This document shows, one piece after another, positions 45,339 through 56,699 of a stretch of DNA of 64,000 nucleotides. Positions within the stretch are counted from its first letter, which is position 1; each line of letters opens with the position of its first letter. The notes beneath the pieces are model-generated. The model saw only the letters and a program-made list of their open reading frames with translations. It was not told the DNA's origin and did no database searches. This stretch comes from Exobasidium rhododendri (lineage: Eukaryota; Basidiomycota; Exobasidiomycetes; Exobasidiales; Exobasidiaceae): contig CP110631.1 of assembly GCA_026210745.1 (NCBI GenBank), forward strand, positions 2,728,001 through 2,792,000, written 5' to 3'. Made by a program: the position numbers and the translations under genes.

Positions 45339-45562
45339 TTGAAAGAAGAAAGAGAAGATCAAGGGAGACCACGCGGAAACAATACAAAATCCTGAAATTA
45401 CTGGAAGGCTGCTTTGTCAGCAACTATATGAGAGGCGCCTCGAATTTCGGTGTTACCGTACTGTGTAGTAAAGAGGGTATTGTTGCTGCCGCCCTTCAAC
45501 TTTGGCCTCTCATCTATCGTTCTCGTTCGTCCTACAAGCTGGAAAGGATAGCTAGTCCCGCT

Positions 45563-46893
45563 ATGTTTTCGCTATCTCCACGAGTCGGACTGAAGACTGT
45601 CGGTGTAGCTCGGCGGTTCGCATCGGCGGCATCCACCACCGCTTCGTCCACCGGCGAGGGCAGCTCTTCCTCCTCATCGTCTTCAGCCACCTCTGCTCGA
45701 ATGCAGGCCTTTCGAGAGAAATTGGCCGCTGAATCCGGCTCTGAATCGCATTCGATTGACGCATTTGCTTCCGGCGAGGCTTCCATCAATCAGAGCTCAC
45801 GAGTAAAGATGGGAAGGACAGGAGAAGCTCGATTACCTTCGTACTTGAAGACAAGCATCCCCACCGGAGCCACGTACAATCGTATCAAGAAAGACGTGAG
45901 AGCTCTTGGTCTTAGTACAGTCTGTGAGGAAGCAAGATGCCCGAATATCGGGGAATGTTGGGGAGGCGAAGGTGGAAAAGAGAAGGCGACGGCTACCATC
46001 ATGGTGAGTACCTTTTGCCGGAAGTCTGCGCGTTTCGCCACCGACAACTCATATCTCTGGATGTTGATACCCTTGCACAGCTCATGGGAGACACTTGCAC
46101 TCGAGGCTGTCGATTTTGCGCGGTCAAGACATCTCGGGCTCCAGGTCCTCTAGATGTTCACGAGCCTGAAAATACAGCAGAAGCCATCTCAAGGTGGGGA
46201 CTCGGGTACATTGTCCTAACTTCGGTAGATCGAGACGACTTGGCCGATGGAGGATCAGCGCACATCGCCTCAACAATCTCCAAGATAAAACAGAAAGCGC
46301 CCAAGATTCTGGTAGAAGCGCTTGTTCCCGACTTTACTGGGAAAGTGGACGACGTCGCAAGGGTGGCGCGAAGTGGACTAGATGTCTTTGCTCACAACAT
46401 GGAGACTGTCGAGAGTAGAACACCGTTTGTGAGGGACAGGAGGGCAAAGTACAGGCAAAGCTTGGAAGTTCTTCGCCAGGCAAAAGTCGCCAAGCCAAAG
46501 CTCATCACTAAGACGAGTATCATGCTGGGATGTGGAGAACAAGACCAAGAACTCGAACAGACGTTGCGTGATTTGCGAGGAGTAGACGTCGACGTCGTCA
46601 CTTTTGGTCAATATATGAGACCGACCAAGCGACACATGAAGGTCGAAAGCTACGTCACACCAGACAAATTCGAGCACTGGCAGAAAGTGGCAGAGTCGAT
46701 GGGTTTTCTCTACGTCGCTAGTGGACCCCTCGTTCGATCTTCATACAAGGCAGGAGAATTCTTCATCAAGAATGTGATCGAACAGCGTGGGGCCTCGAGT
46801 GAAAGTTTGCTTTCGAACATTCCTCCTTCTACCGCCACCACAGCGACAGCATCCTCTGCTCCTGATCCCTCTACAACTGCCACCGCCCTTTGA
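45563..46893 (+). CDS. LIP5: mitochondrial lipoyl synthase
   Basis: Two exons, 45563-46003 and 46081-46893, phase 0; 417 aa. A presequence rich in Ser, Arg and Ala ([20 protein letters not shown]) precedes the catalytic part. Both iron-sulfur motifs are intact: the auxiliary CX4CX5C ([12 protein letters not shown]) and the radical-SAM CX3CX2C (CTRGCRFC). Also present: [32 protein letters not shown]. It inserts sulfur into octanoyl groups of lipoyl-dependent enzymes in mitochondria. The ending is a low-complexity Ser/Thr/Ala tail of about 25 residues. Divergent from SAC1, convergent with KRE33. Confidence 0.96.
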
Positions 46894-47001
46894 GATGTAA
46901 TGATGTGATGCTATGCGATAATTTGTTACAGATAGAAATCATCATACAAGATCACCACTGGCTGGCTATAGTACAAGGTAATTTTGGGCGGGACAGATCT
47001 A

Positions 47002-50000
47002 TCAATGGGATCTCTTCTTCTTACCAAGTTGTCGCTTAGCTTCTTCGCCCTTTCGCTTTTCTTTCGTGGACGTCTTTGTTGCTGCTTCGACCTTTGCAGG
47101 CCCTTTCACGCTTACGACGGTACTGAATCTTTGCGTAGAGGAAGGATCTCCTTCGGCCTGCAGCAGCTGTCTTGCTTGCCTTTCCGCTTCTTGCCAATCT
47201 TGGCCTCGTTCGTTGATGGCGTATTGCGACATGTCCATGCTTTCCAAGAGTGCTCTTTGATCGTCCTTCTTTCTTCTTGCCTCCTCTTCTTCCTTCCCAG
47301 CTTCCCTAAGCTCTTGCTCTACCGTCTGTTCGATTGGTTTCCATTGGATTTCATTTGTGCCATCGTTGTTGCGTTGTTGAGTATTGGGATCAAGGAGATC
47401 TCGAGAAAAGTGCATCTTCTCTACCCTTCGCAAGGAGACGACAATCTTTCGGATCGCCTTGACGAAAAGGGCAAGTGCTTGAGCAGTCGGTAAGCCCAGT
47501 TCTGCAGAGATCTCACTCGGATCCTTACGCTGTAGTCCAATGGCCAGCAACATGGCACTTTGAAGCGCACTCAGCTGTAGCTTTGTCAATTCTTCCACAG
47601 GTACGTCTGCTTCATCGGCAACGGAAGAACCCTCCGGCGCTCGAAGTCTTGCGGTAAAGTAGAGCGAAGCCAAGATGGGCAACAGATCGAGGACTACGGT
47701 GAAGTCAATCAGGCTATTTCCAAAGGCTTCCAACCTCTTCATATCAAACGGCGTCAACAAGACCCTCAATTCTTCGATACTGATCGGGCCAAGACCTTCT
47801 TCCGATGAACCGATTTCTGCAGCTTGAAGAATCGTCAAACAAGACACCGAGTCAAGCAAACGAAACTTGAAGCCAAGCAACGAGATGAAGCGTCTTTGGA
47901 AATCGCCTGTAAAGGATGACAGCCATCTCGGTATCTTTTGATCCACCCCGCGCATCTGCACCACTCCATACTCTCCCGTAATCTCATTCGTCGACTGTCG
48001 AATATGAAGAGGAACGTATCCGTTACTCGACCAGAACTTGAACAGACTCGGTGTCAAACCGTAATTGACACCCATCCAGTCCAGCTTCTCTGGCTCTCGA
48101 TCGCTAAGTCGCTGTAGCAGGGCAGGCATCTTACTTGCATCTCGAACACCAATTTCCTTTCCAGACTTTTCATCATCTCTCACCGACTCAAACGTCTCTT
48201 CTTCCTTTTCTTCCCCATCCGTGCTAGCATGTCGAAGAGCATCGGCATCGAACAGTTCACCAGCATAGAACCTGGTCAGACAATCCAATGCTCTGCTGCC
48301 GTACCCTTCACGAGCATGATGAGAATGAACAGCAATTCGCACTACCCTTGCGCCACTCAGACTGGCAAAGTCTGCATCTTGGAATTGTTGAGACATCATC
48401 CACGGAATCAAATCGCCGGCATCTCTTTGACCTCTGCTGAGACTGTTCAGAATGGATTGTCGCTCAATGTTGCCTTCCAAGGCCACTTGAATGACACAAA
48501 GTGGCTCGGGTAATCGACCAGCGGACGCTCCTTCCATCGGTGCCAAGAGAACAAAGAGTCGATGGCCTGGTGCATCAGACATGAGCTGTAGATCGTTGGG
48601 TGTGTTCTTGTAATGACTCGAGACGTAGAGCGCCATCATCTTCTGCAAGAACGCTTCCGATGCCGGGTGGTAACTGAAGAGAGCATCTCGATTGACTTGA
48701 AACAGCTGACAAGTACTTGGATGGGGGCTTGATCCCTTGAGGGACAGGGGTGCCAGTGACACATCCAAACAGAGCAGCTGATGCAACCATGCTTCGACGT
48801 GATCACCAGAAGAGTATCGAATAGGTTCATGAAGAGAGACTTCCTTTAGGTTACGTACCAGACCCCCGGGAATCTTGCCCGCCGCATCGCCGTTGGGAGC
48901 TTCCTTGACCACCCCGGCGCTGCTTCCAGCGTTTTCTCGCAATTGTTGAATAAGCTTCAGACTAAGACTTCGACCCGTTCCCTCATACCCATTGATGGTA
49001 CTGCTCAGAAAGACCAGGTAAGGACCGAGTAGTTTACGAACTGTCGTGAGAGGTATCGCCGCTGCTTCATCCACCACCAGCAGTTCAGCCTGCCCTAGGA
49101 CGTGTGAGTCACTAGGGGAGATGTATTGGATCGTCTGTCGATGGCCCCGAAAGATGTTGACCCTCAACACAACGTCTTTCCACTCGCCTGTCCCTCGTTG
49201 CAGATCCCAGTCAGCCACTTCTTCATATCCCAGTGCCTCCAAGCCTTTAAATAGAAATTCAAAGAGTGTTCGCAAGTTTTCCGGTGATGGTGATGTGACA
49301 AAGATGTTTGAGTATCCATGTGCTACAGCTGCTGCAATCGAGAGTCCTAATGCTGCCGACTTGCCTCTCCCACGAGCAGCGGTAAGGGCGACGGTGGTGG
49401 ATAAGTTGGACGCAGCAAGAATGTCTAGGAAGGTCAAGATTACTCTAGCCTGATCTAGTGTCTTTGCATGCTTGATAACATCTGTCACCACCCTCGTCTC
49501 ACCCAGATCATCCCGTAATTTCTTCAACTCTTTCGCCTGTCTTGTAGCGGAACTTGATTCCCCCACCTTTTCTTCAATTGGTCGGATATCTTTTCCCTTT
49601 GAGATTGGGAGTACGTTCAGTTCATCGTCGAGCATCAAGCACGATGGCGATGAAGAGAGTGAGAGTAGGAACCGCTCGTTGAAGCGCGCTACAGGGTCGG
49701 AGTCGTCAAACGAAGTTCGATACTTGGAATGGACGTCCATCGCAACAGAGTACAATTGTCGAAGGCTTGACATGGTCTTCAGTAGCAACACAACCACCCC
49801 TCCTCCTTCTACCGTTTCGATTGTGCGAGCAAGGAGATTAGGCGTTATGGCTTCAAAGTCTTGCAAGATGAGCATGCCAAAAGTGCGGCCTAGAATCTTC
49901 GGTGTATCCTTGTAGTAGCAATATCGAATGTCGGTCACACTAACAAACAACTCAAACGGATCGGATGCATCTCCTTTTTCTCTGATACCTCTCTTGATAT

Positions 50001-50232
50001 CCCTCTTTATCTTTGCCTCCCTCTTCTTCCGATGTGTAGTGAAGCCCAAGTCCTTTTTGTAACACCAAAGCACACTGGGCCTCGAGGTAGTTCTCGATTG
50101 TGAAAGTAGGAAATGTAGATTCACCACCTGATCCCTGCCATGATCACCAACCATGACAAAGAAAGATCGGTGGTTGGTAGCGACATTGTTTCGGATCAGG
50201 GTCGCAATGCGAGGATCGAGCTGTTTCCTCAT
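47002..50232 (-). CDS. KRE33: RNA cytidine acetyltransferase Kre33/NAT10
   Basis: Intronless, 1076 aa. It opens MRKQLDPRIATLIRNNVATN, the invariable N-terminus of the family. The ATPase P-loop TAARGRGKSAALGLSIA lies near residue 287, the Walker B-like LLVVDEAAAIPL near 390. The GNAT acetyltransferase part contains VRIAVHSHHAREGYGSRAL near residue 640. The C-terminus has the usual Lys-rich tail (QLGKKKRSH). The enzyme makes N4-acetylcytidine in 18S rRNA and in tRNA Ser/Leu with Tan1, and is needed for small-subunit assembly. It shares a 268-bp divergent promoter region with ALG10. Confidence 0.96.
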   Translation of the reverse strand: MRKQLDPRIATLIRNNVATNHRSFFVMVGDHGRDQVVNLHFLLSQSRTTSRPSVLWCYKKDLGFTTHRKKREAKIKRDIKRGIREKGDASDPFELFVSVTDIRYCYYKDTPKILGRTFGMLILQDFEAITPNLLARTIETVEGGGVVVLLLKTMSSLRQLYSVAMDVHSKYRTSFDDSDPVARFNERFLLSLSSSPSCLMLDDELNVLPISKGKDIRPIEEKVGESSSATRQAKELKKLRDDLGETRVVTDVIKHAKTLDQARVILTFLDILAASNLSTTVALTAARGRGKSAALGLSIAAAVAHGYSNIFVTSPSPENLRTLFEFLFKGLEALGYEEVADWDLQRGTGEWKDVVLRVNIFRGHRQTIQYISPSDSHVLGQAELLVVDEAAAIPLTTVRKLLGPYLVFLSSTINGYEGTGRSLSLKLIQQLRENAGSSAGVVKEAPNGDAAGKIPGGLVRNLKEVSLHEPIRYSSGDHVEAWLHQLLCLDVSLAPLSLKGSSPHPSTCQLFQVNRDALFSYHPASEAFLQKMMALYVSSHYKNTPNDLQLMSDAPGHRLFVLLAPMEGASAGRLPEPLCVIQVALEGNIERQSILNSLSRGQRDAGDLIPWMMSQQFQDADFASLSGARVVRIAVHSHHAREGYGSRALDCLTRFYAGELFDADALRHASTDGEEKEEETFESVRDDEKSGKEIGVRDASKMPALLQRLSDREPEKLDWMGVNYGLTPSLFKFWSSNGYVPLHIRQSTNEITGEYGVVQMRGVDQKIPRWLSSFTGDFQRRFISLLGFKFRLLDSVSCLTILQAAEIGSSEEGLGPISIEELRVLLTPFDMKRLEAFGNSLIDFTVVLDLLPILASLYFTARLRAPEGSSVADEADVPVEELTKLQLSALQSAMLLAIGLQRKDPSEISAELGLPTAQALALFVKAIRKIVVSLRRVEKMHFSRDLLDPNTQQRNNDGTNEIQWKPIEQTVEQELREAGKEEEEARRKKDDQRALLESMDMSQYAINERGQDWQEAERQARQLLQAEGDPSSTQRFSTVVSVKGPAKVEAATKTSTKEKRKGEEAKRQLGKKKRSH

Positions 50233-50500
50233 CGCCGCCGCCGTCGTCGTCGTCGTCGTGTATGTCGTCTGGGTCGAGCGTGTAGAAGTGGCTGTCTCAG
50301 GCTTTTTCCTTCCTGAATAAGGTAGGTCATCCGCCTACTCTTCACAGGAGCAAACAAAATTCCTTGAACGAAACAAAATTTGGTTTGCACGTGCACGTTT
50401 CTCACCTCCACTCGACCCAAGTTGGCGCCTCGCGCTAAGTGTCTGAGAAGCTTAAAGGGGGGGGGGGGTAGAACATCGCCCGTATACAGTCCAGGTAGAA

Positions 50501-52389
50501 ATGCCGACCGGGGTGGACATTAATGTGAAGCCATTGCTTGCATCAATTGGCTACTTGCTGGTGTGTCTGCTAACTTCTGAAGTCATTAACAGAGAGGTGG
50601 AACAGCCGTACCTGGTAAGTATTTAGCAAGGGACGTCATGTCCACGGAGATCTTCGAAGTGCTCACTCTGATTGACTCTCAGGATGAAATATTTCACGTT
50701 CCACAAGCTCAAAGATATTGCGATGGCCGATTCGAGCATTATGATCCAAAGCTCACAACGCCGCCTGGTCTTTACTTCATCTCTTTGTTCTTTGCAAAAG
50801 TGCTCGAATATGCCATGAAGATTGTTCCTTCTGCGGCAGATGCGATAGGGTCGAAGACTGTATGCACAACACTACCTCACCTGCGCTTCACATGCTTGTT
50901 AGCCTTGCTATCCTTGCCATGGGTCCTGTCTACATACAAGCATCAGAGCAAATCATACCAAAGAAAGAGTCTAGGATCTGATCAGGTTAGGATACGAAGT
51001 GTAATCACGCCAACTAGTCCTATGGAAGCTATCACTGTAGCCACCGCCAATCCTTCCAAATCAGCACAGATCGCTCGAACATCGGTGGCAATCAGACGCA
51101 ATCAAGCGTATTCGAGGCGGCAGGGTAGAGGATACGCTTTCATCGGAAATACTCTAAACAGCTTTCATCTTACTGCAGAAGTGCACACCATCTCAATGTT
51201 ACCGCCTTTGTGGTTCTTTGGCTTTCTCTACTATACTGATGTGCCCAGCACTGTGATCGTCATGGCCATGCTCTCCGCTTCGAAGCGAAATAAGAGCATA
51301 CTTGCTGCACTTGTGAGGGGATAGAGCTGAGGCAGGGACGTTGTATCAGTGCGAAACTTACCTCACTCATCTGTGCAGCTAGGATGCGTCTCCCTGACGT
51401 TGCGACAAACGAATGTGATTTGGATCCTGTTTGCTGTGGGCACGTCACTACTCAGACGACTGAGTACCTTGGGATTGGTCGATACCCCTCTTTCCAAGTC
51501 AACGACGTCACAGCAGCTCAGATCGATCACCAGACTCCCCGTCCGCGCTACTCTGACGAACATCCTTCAGGTCGCTGCACCCTACATTCCCGTGGCCACT
51601 CTGAGTGGCGCGTTCTTCTATCGGAACGGACGAATCGTACTGGGAGATGAAGAGCACCATCAAGCTGCATTGCACTGGGCGCAACCTCTATACTGCGTTG
51701 CAGTGCTTACCATTTTTGCATGGCCAGCACTCATCTCCAACTTGAAAGATGCAAGGCTCCCGCGTCGTCAAATCCTCTCAGTCCCGACATTCACGCTCCT
51801 CACCGTCGTTTGTCTAGCCGCAATTCACTTTGGCACAATCGCCCACCCTTTTCTGCTGGCAGATAATAGGCACTATACCTTCTACGTTTGGCGAAAGATA
51901 ATCAATCGCACCGTCTGGTCACGATATGCTCTTGCGCCGTTCTATGCGATCATGTTGCGGGTTTGGTGGCTGTCTTTGGGTGAGTGAAGCAAGTGCTGTG
52001 CAATTATATGAAAGAAGCTGATGAGTATTGTCACCCCCCCCCCCTTCGTGTACATAGCCCGAGAGAATTCTGTCTTTTGGCTATTTGGCTTCTCACTGTG
52101 CACTTGTGCTGCCATCATCCCTTCGCCACTCATCGAACCTAGATACTATCTCGTCACCTATCTCATCGCCCGTCTTCATCTCTTCCCGGAGTCAGGAGAG
52201 ACTGACTTACTAACAGACAGCCCCACGCCTGGAAAGCGACAGATTCACAATGAAAGACGCATCCATAAAATAGCTCTAGGCCTTGAGGCGTCATGGTATG
52301 TGATAATCAACGCAGCAACCCTGTATCTCTTCTTGTACAGACCTTTCAAATGGTCTTCGACTGCCGATTGGCAACGCTTTATGTGGTGA
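50501..52389 (+). CDS. ALG10: ER alpha-1,2-glucosyltransferase Alg10
   Basis: Four exons: 50501-50614, 50683-51312, 51379-51979 and 52058-52389; 558 aa, phases close. The signature DEIFHVPQAQRYC occurs at the exon 1/2 junction, followed by DPKLTTPPGLY. Multiple membrane segments follow, with WFFGFLYYTDV, LRQTNVIWILFAVG and the end motif QRFMW. Alg10 adds the last glucose to the dolichol-linked oligosaccharide in the ER lumen. The third intron has an 11-C run just before its acceptor. The stop is only 44 bp from the CBC2 stop on the other strand. Confidence 0.93.
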
Positions 52390-52433
52390 TAATCACAATG
52401 ATATAATACAATGCTCGAGACAGATCGAATCTT

Positions 52434-53486
52434 TTAGTCGTCATCCTCGTCCTCGCGGTCTTCTCGAAATCGAGGATTCTAAAAGAATTGAGAAGCAGGC
52501 GATGCGAATAGAGACAGAGGTGAGACTGCAAGACGACGGACTGAGAAGAGGTTGCGCAAGACACTCACTTTGTTACTTTCCGCTTGATCTTCGTCCTCAC
52601 TTGATTCTCTCTGCCGCTTGGACGACGCGGCCTGTTGCGCTGTAGTTCCCGCCCGTAGGTCGCCTTCACTCTCCAGGTAGAGACCTTCTGCACCAGAAGG
52701 AACAATTCTGCCACCTGCCTGTGCTTCCTGATCTTGATAGACTTCTTCGTGAGCTTTCCTCCTTTGCATTTCAACCATTTCGGCCTTCTTCCTTTCTTCT
52801 TCCTCTCTCAACCTTTCATGACCCCAACCACCTCTGCCTGAGTCGAACTCCTGTCGATACTCATCTCTGACCTGACCTCCTGATCGGCCTCTACCATACT
52901 GCCGGCCCTCTTTATAACCTGGATCCAGATCGCATCGTATAATCCGCTCATCGAGCTTTGTACCAGACACCAATCTCATGCAATCCACCGCCTCCGAGTG
53001 CGTATAAAATCTGGAATGAGAAGCATGCCAGCTGATGTCAGAAACGGAGATTGCTCTCCTCACTGGGCTATAGACACACTCACTCGACAAAGGCAAAACC
53101 ACAAGGTGTCTTGTTATTCCTGTCCAGGCCCATGATAATTCTTCGGATGCCTCCTCCTTTGGCTGGATCTGTCACTCTAGAAAAGAGCTCGTACATCTGC
53201 TCTTCCGTGGTGAAGAAGCTTAAATTTCCTACTCAATTAAGAGGCAAATATCAGTGATACTTCCACCGCATAAAGGAAGGCCAGATAAGACTCACCAATG
53301 TATAGCGTTGCCGTTGTCTCCAGCATTGCTTGCTGCTCCCACTTATTATGAGCACTCCGGGTGTCGCGATCTGCACGAAAGAGGCCGCAGAAGGAAAAAG
53401 ACGTTAGAAGACATGCTCAGGCACTATCCCAGTACGAGCTACGCACAACTTGAAGGAGCATCGAGTGCGTCAACCACATGCGCCAT
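52434..53486 (-). CDS. CBC2: nuclear cap-binding complex small subunit (CBP20/Cbc2)
   Basis: Five exons: 53486-53447, 53370-53296, 53228-53084, 53010-52569 and 52478-52434; 248 aa, phases close. [19 protein letters not shown] leads into the [23 protein letters not shown] (RNP2), CGFAFVEF (RNP1) and the cap-site tail [20 protein letters not shown] followed by [13 protein letters not shown]. The acidic end [14 protein letters not shown] is encoded by the 45-nt last exon. It binds the m7G cap with CBP80. The first intron uses a GTGCGT donor, and the 40-nt first exon was found from the YRD motif. Confidence 0.92.
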
Positions 53487-53728
53487 GGCTGGTGAATACG
53501 GCCCAAAGTACTAGGTGCAAGTGAGGAGACGGAGTTGAGAAGTATGCCACTTCAGTAGATCGTCCCGTCTTTCGTACGTATGGCCCAAAATAGAGAGACG
53601 AAACGCGCTCCACAAAAGGTGCGTGCATGGGTGATTAGGTGTATAAGGTAGGTAGGTGAGGCACCTTGGTCGCGGGTCGTTGCGGTACGACAGCCATCGT
53701 CGCTGTGCGATGATCAAAACAGATTGGC

Positions 53729-56257
53729 ATGCAGACCTCATTGCAACCGCAGCAAGTTCCACAGCGACTGGCTACTCTTCGTATTCTGTTGATACGACAT
53801 GGACTGAGTGAAGATAATCTCAATTCAGTCTGGGCAGGTCATCGAGACTCACCCTTGGCAAGTACCGGCATACATCAGGCAAAGGCTCTCGGAGCAGCAC
53901 TCGCCAACTACAATCTTAGCGCCATCTATTCATCGGATCTAAAGAGAGCAAGTAGGACTGCAGAGGAGATCCTCCGAGCCAATCGATCGATACCTCCCCC
54001 ACCTTTAGTACAGACACAATCACTTCGAGAGCAAAACTTTGGTCAAGCAGAGGGATGGAATTATAGTGACGCCGGTGAGAAGACACAGCGAGTGTGTGCA
54101 CTACACAGTGAAAAGGATGAATGCTGAAAGAATCTGCCATCCATAATCAACAGAATATGCCATGAGCTCGCATGGGGAGAATGTTCGTACCTTTCGATTC
54201 CCAGGTGGTGAAACGGTGGAAGATGTGAATGCTAGGATGGGGGTTTCTCTGCGGCGATATGTTCTGCCTCGCTTAGAAGCATTGCGATCGGGTCAGGAAG
54301 TCGACGAGCCACAAATCATCATCGTAGCTCACGGTGTAGCAATTGCAGAGGTGAGACAGGGTATGTGATCGAAACAAGTCAGTCTCGTGTGTGCTCAAGA
54401 TCTTCGATTTGCCCCTCTTACTTGCAGCTGCTTCGTGTTCTCATGGATCATCATGACAGCAGCAGTGGGAACTCACCTTGGCCGGACCCTCGGGAGACGT
54501 ACACAAGAGTAAGACTGGAGAACACTGGCTGGACCATGGTAGAATTGGCAGTGTCGGCAGAAGAGAACGAGGAAATGAGCGAAGTGGCGGGCCGGAAGAA
54601 ATCAATTTACACTCGCATCGTCCAGCAAAACAACACCGATCACCTTCAAGGATTTTCGCCAGTGGCTAATAATGGGAACTTAGGAATAATAGGCAAAGGG
54701 AGTATCAGCAATGCTTCTGGTTCGATGACCAATAGCGGCGTCAATAGCCTACTGGCAGGCGGGCTCGCTTCAACAGAAGTCTCACAAGGGGGACAGCAAT
54801 CACATGGCACAATTAGCCAGAGCATTTCATCGAAAACAGTCAATGCCTACGATACAAAGTACATGATGCGTGAGCTAGAGAGGGCCGGTACATCGAACAC
54901 CTTCTTGAGCGGTTCAGGTACGGCGGCGCAATCGAACGCGGGAAGTGAAGGAATGCTCGTTCCACCTCCTTCGCTCTCTGGCGCCACTCCGATCGTTTCT
55001 TCACCTTCCCAGAGCATAGCGACGCTTCAATCAAGCAATGCCAGTGTGGGTCTTGGCTCAAATTCAAGTGTTGCAACTGCACCTAGTGCTTTGAGTGATC
55101 TTTGGCAGAGTATTTGTGTTCGAATACTGCCATTGTTCAATGGCGAGAACCTGAAAGGACATGTTGAAGATGTCAACGACAGTGTCAGCAGTCACATTAC
55201 AAGAACGCTTGATCGCGGCCCAGCCCGTGCTCTGGAAAATCTATCGAAGGACCTGTACGCTCTTTGTGCGACTGGCATGCTGACGCTTAACGCTCGACTC
55301 AATCTTCAAGTGCACGATGATTTCCTCTTTCTGGATTCCTTGACGGTGATTTGGACAATATTCTTCATGAAAGTACTTCCTTGGCTTGAAGCGTGCTTCC
55401 TACCACTCCAGACGGACGTCACCTTGTTGAGTTTATCGACAGGAGAAGACAAACCCCTCTCTTCCTTGCAAACCGAACCGATCGAGGTTCGAAAAGTCGC
55501 TCTGATAGCCTTTCGTGATCAGATTGTACTATCCTGGTTTGGCAGGATTTTACCACTGTTTTTCCACGTCGGCGACTTTGACATTGACCTGCTCAGCAAT
55601 CATCAGGGAAGGCAGAATGCCAAAAGTCAAGAGAAAGAAGAACAATTGCTTTATCCGAGGCTGATGCAGATGACGAACATTTTGACAAGCATCCTTACAA
55701 GCGATGAAGAGTCTCAGATGGCTTTGGATGAACTCTTTCGCGCCCTTCGCACAGGCAATGAAGCATTCGTAGCAGCCTTAAATCCTCATCAGCACGCCGG
55801 CCTGGCGAGCGAAGCTACCTCGAAAAGTACAAGAAGTCATGCGGGAAATGCATCAAGAGAGAGACGAAATCATGCTCGTCATGGGTGGCTACCAAAGAGT
55901 GCAGCAAAACACGGGAACAAAGCAGCTACAGACGGCGGACACGAGAGTGCCTACCTTTCCGCCCTTAAATCGCCTACCCTTGACGATTCCACGGCTTATT
56001 CGTATAATTCAACTAATGAAACTGACGGTATCCACCACCCGCAAGAACTTCATCTGACACCAAACCGCAGTGACGATGAGGAGGAGGAAGAGGAGGAGGA
56101 GGAATTAAGCATCTCGGACGACTTCAAAAACGCCATGGTCTTTGCTCCTCTGCAGGACTCGGCTATCGGCCTCGGCTTTCCCTTGCAAGATCACTGGAGT
56201 GAGGCACCTTCACCTGATCATCAGATGCCGAGGTCTACAAGATCGTCATCGAAATAG
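53729..56257 (+). CDS. histidine phosphatase (phosphoglycerate-mutase-like) fused to HbrB (Bit61/PRR5, TORC2) domain
   Basis: Three exons, 53729-54074, 54154-54350 and 54428-56257; 790 aa. The N-terminal part is a histidine phosphatase: LLIRHGLSEDNLNSVWAGH carries the catalytic RHG, then PLASTGIHQAKALGAAL, SSDLKRASRTAEEIL and the second His in IIIVAHGVAIAE. Its usual end (LENTGWTMVELAV, then IVQQNNTDHL) is encoded in exon 3, which runs on without a stop through a Ser/Gly-rich linker of about 150 residues into an HbrB domain (LWQSICVRILPLFNGENLKG, FLDSLTVIWTIFFMKVLPWL, VRKVALIAFRDQIVLSWFG). HbrB proteins (Bit61, PRR5/Protor) are TORC2 subunits. A poly-Glu tail closes it. An assembly or start-site artefact must be excluded. 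Confidence 0.85.
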
Positions 56258-56699
56258 AGGACAGGAGGCCACTGTGCTATTGCGACATTATAGAAACTTC
56301 ACATTGTAGGATAGTAAGAAAGGAAGCAGATTGTACCAGGCGTTGATATTAATTTTGTTGAGAGGAATGCGATCATCCAAGATGAACTCTTTTGTGATGT
56401 TGGGAAGAGGAAAGGTGACTCTACTACTTTTGCGCAGCGGCTGTGGGCCGAATTCAGTACGGTGAAGAGGAAGGGAAGGGAAGAGAAGAGAAACGGATAG
56501 AGACGGTATGGTAAAGGAGGACACATGGTAGAGGGGAGGGGAAAGGAAATCACCGCGGTGACGCTGAGAAGTGCCACTGGCGGGACGCGAATGTTCCATA
56601 TCTCAGAGTGACAAAGACGGTGCGGCGACAGCCTTCCTTGCCTGAAGTTTGCGGAAACACCACGGTTTCTTCGGACAAATGCGCTTCATTGGGGGAGAT

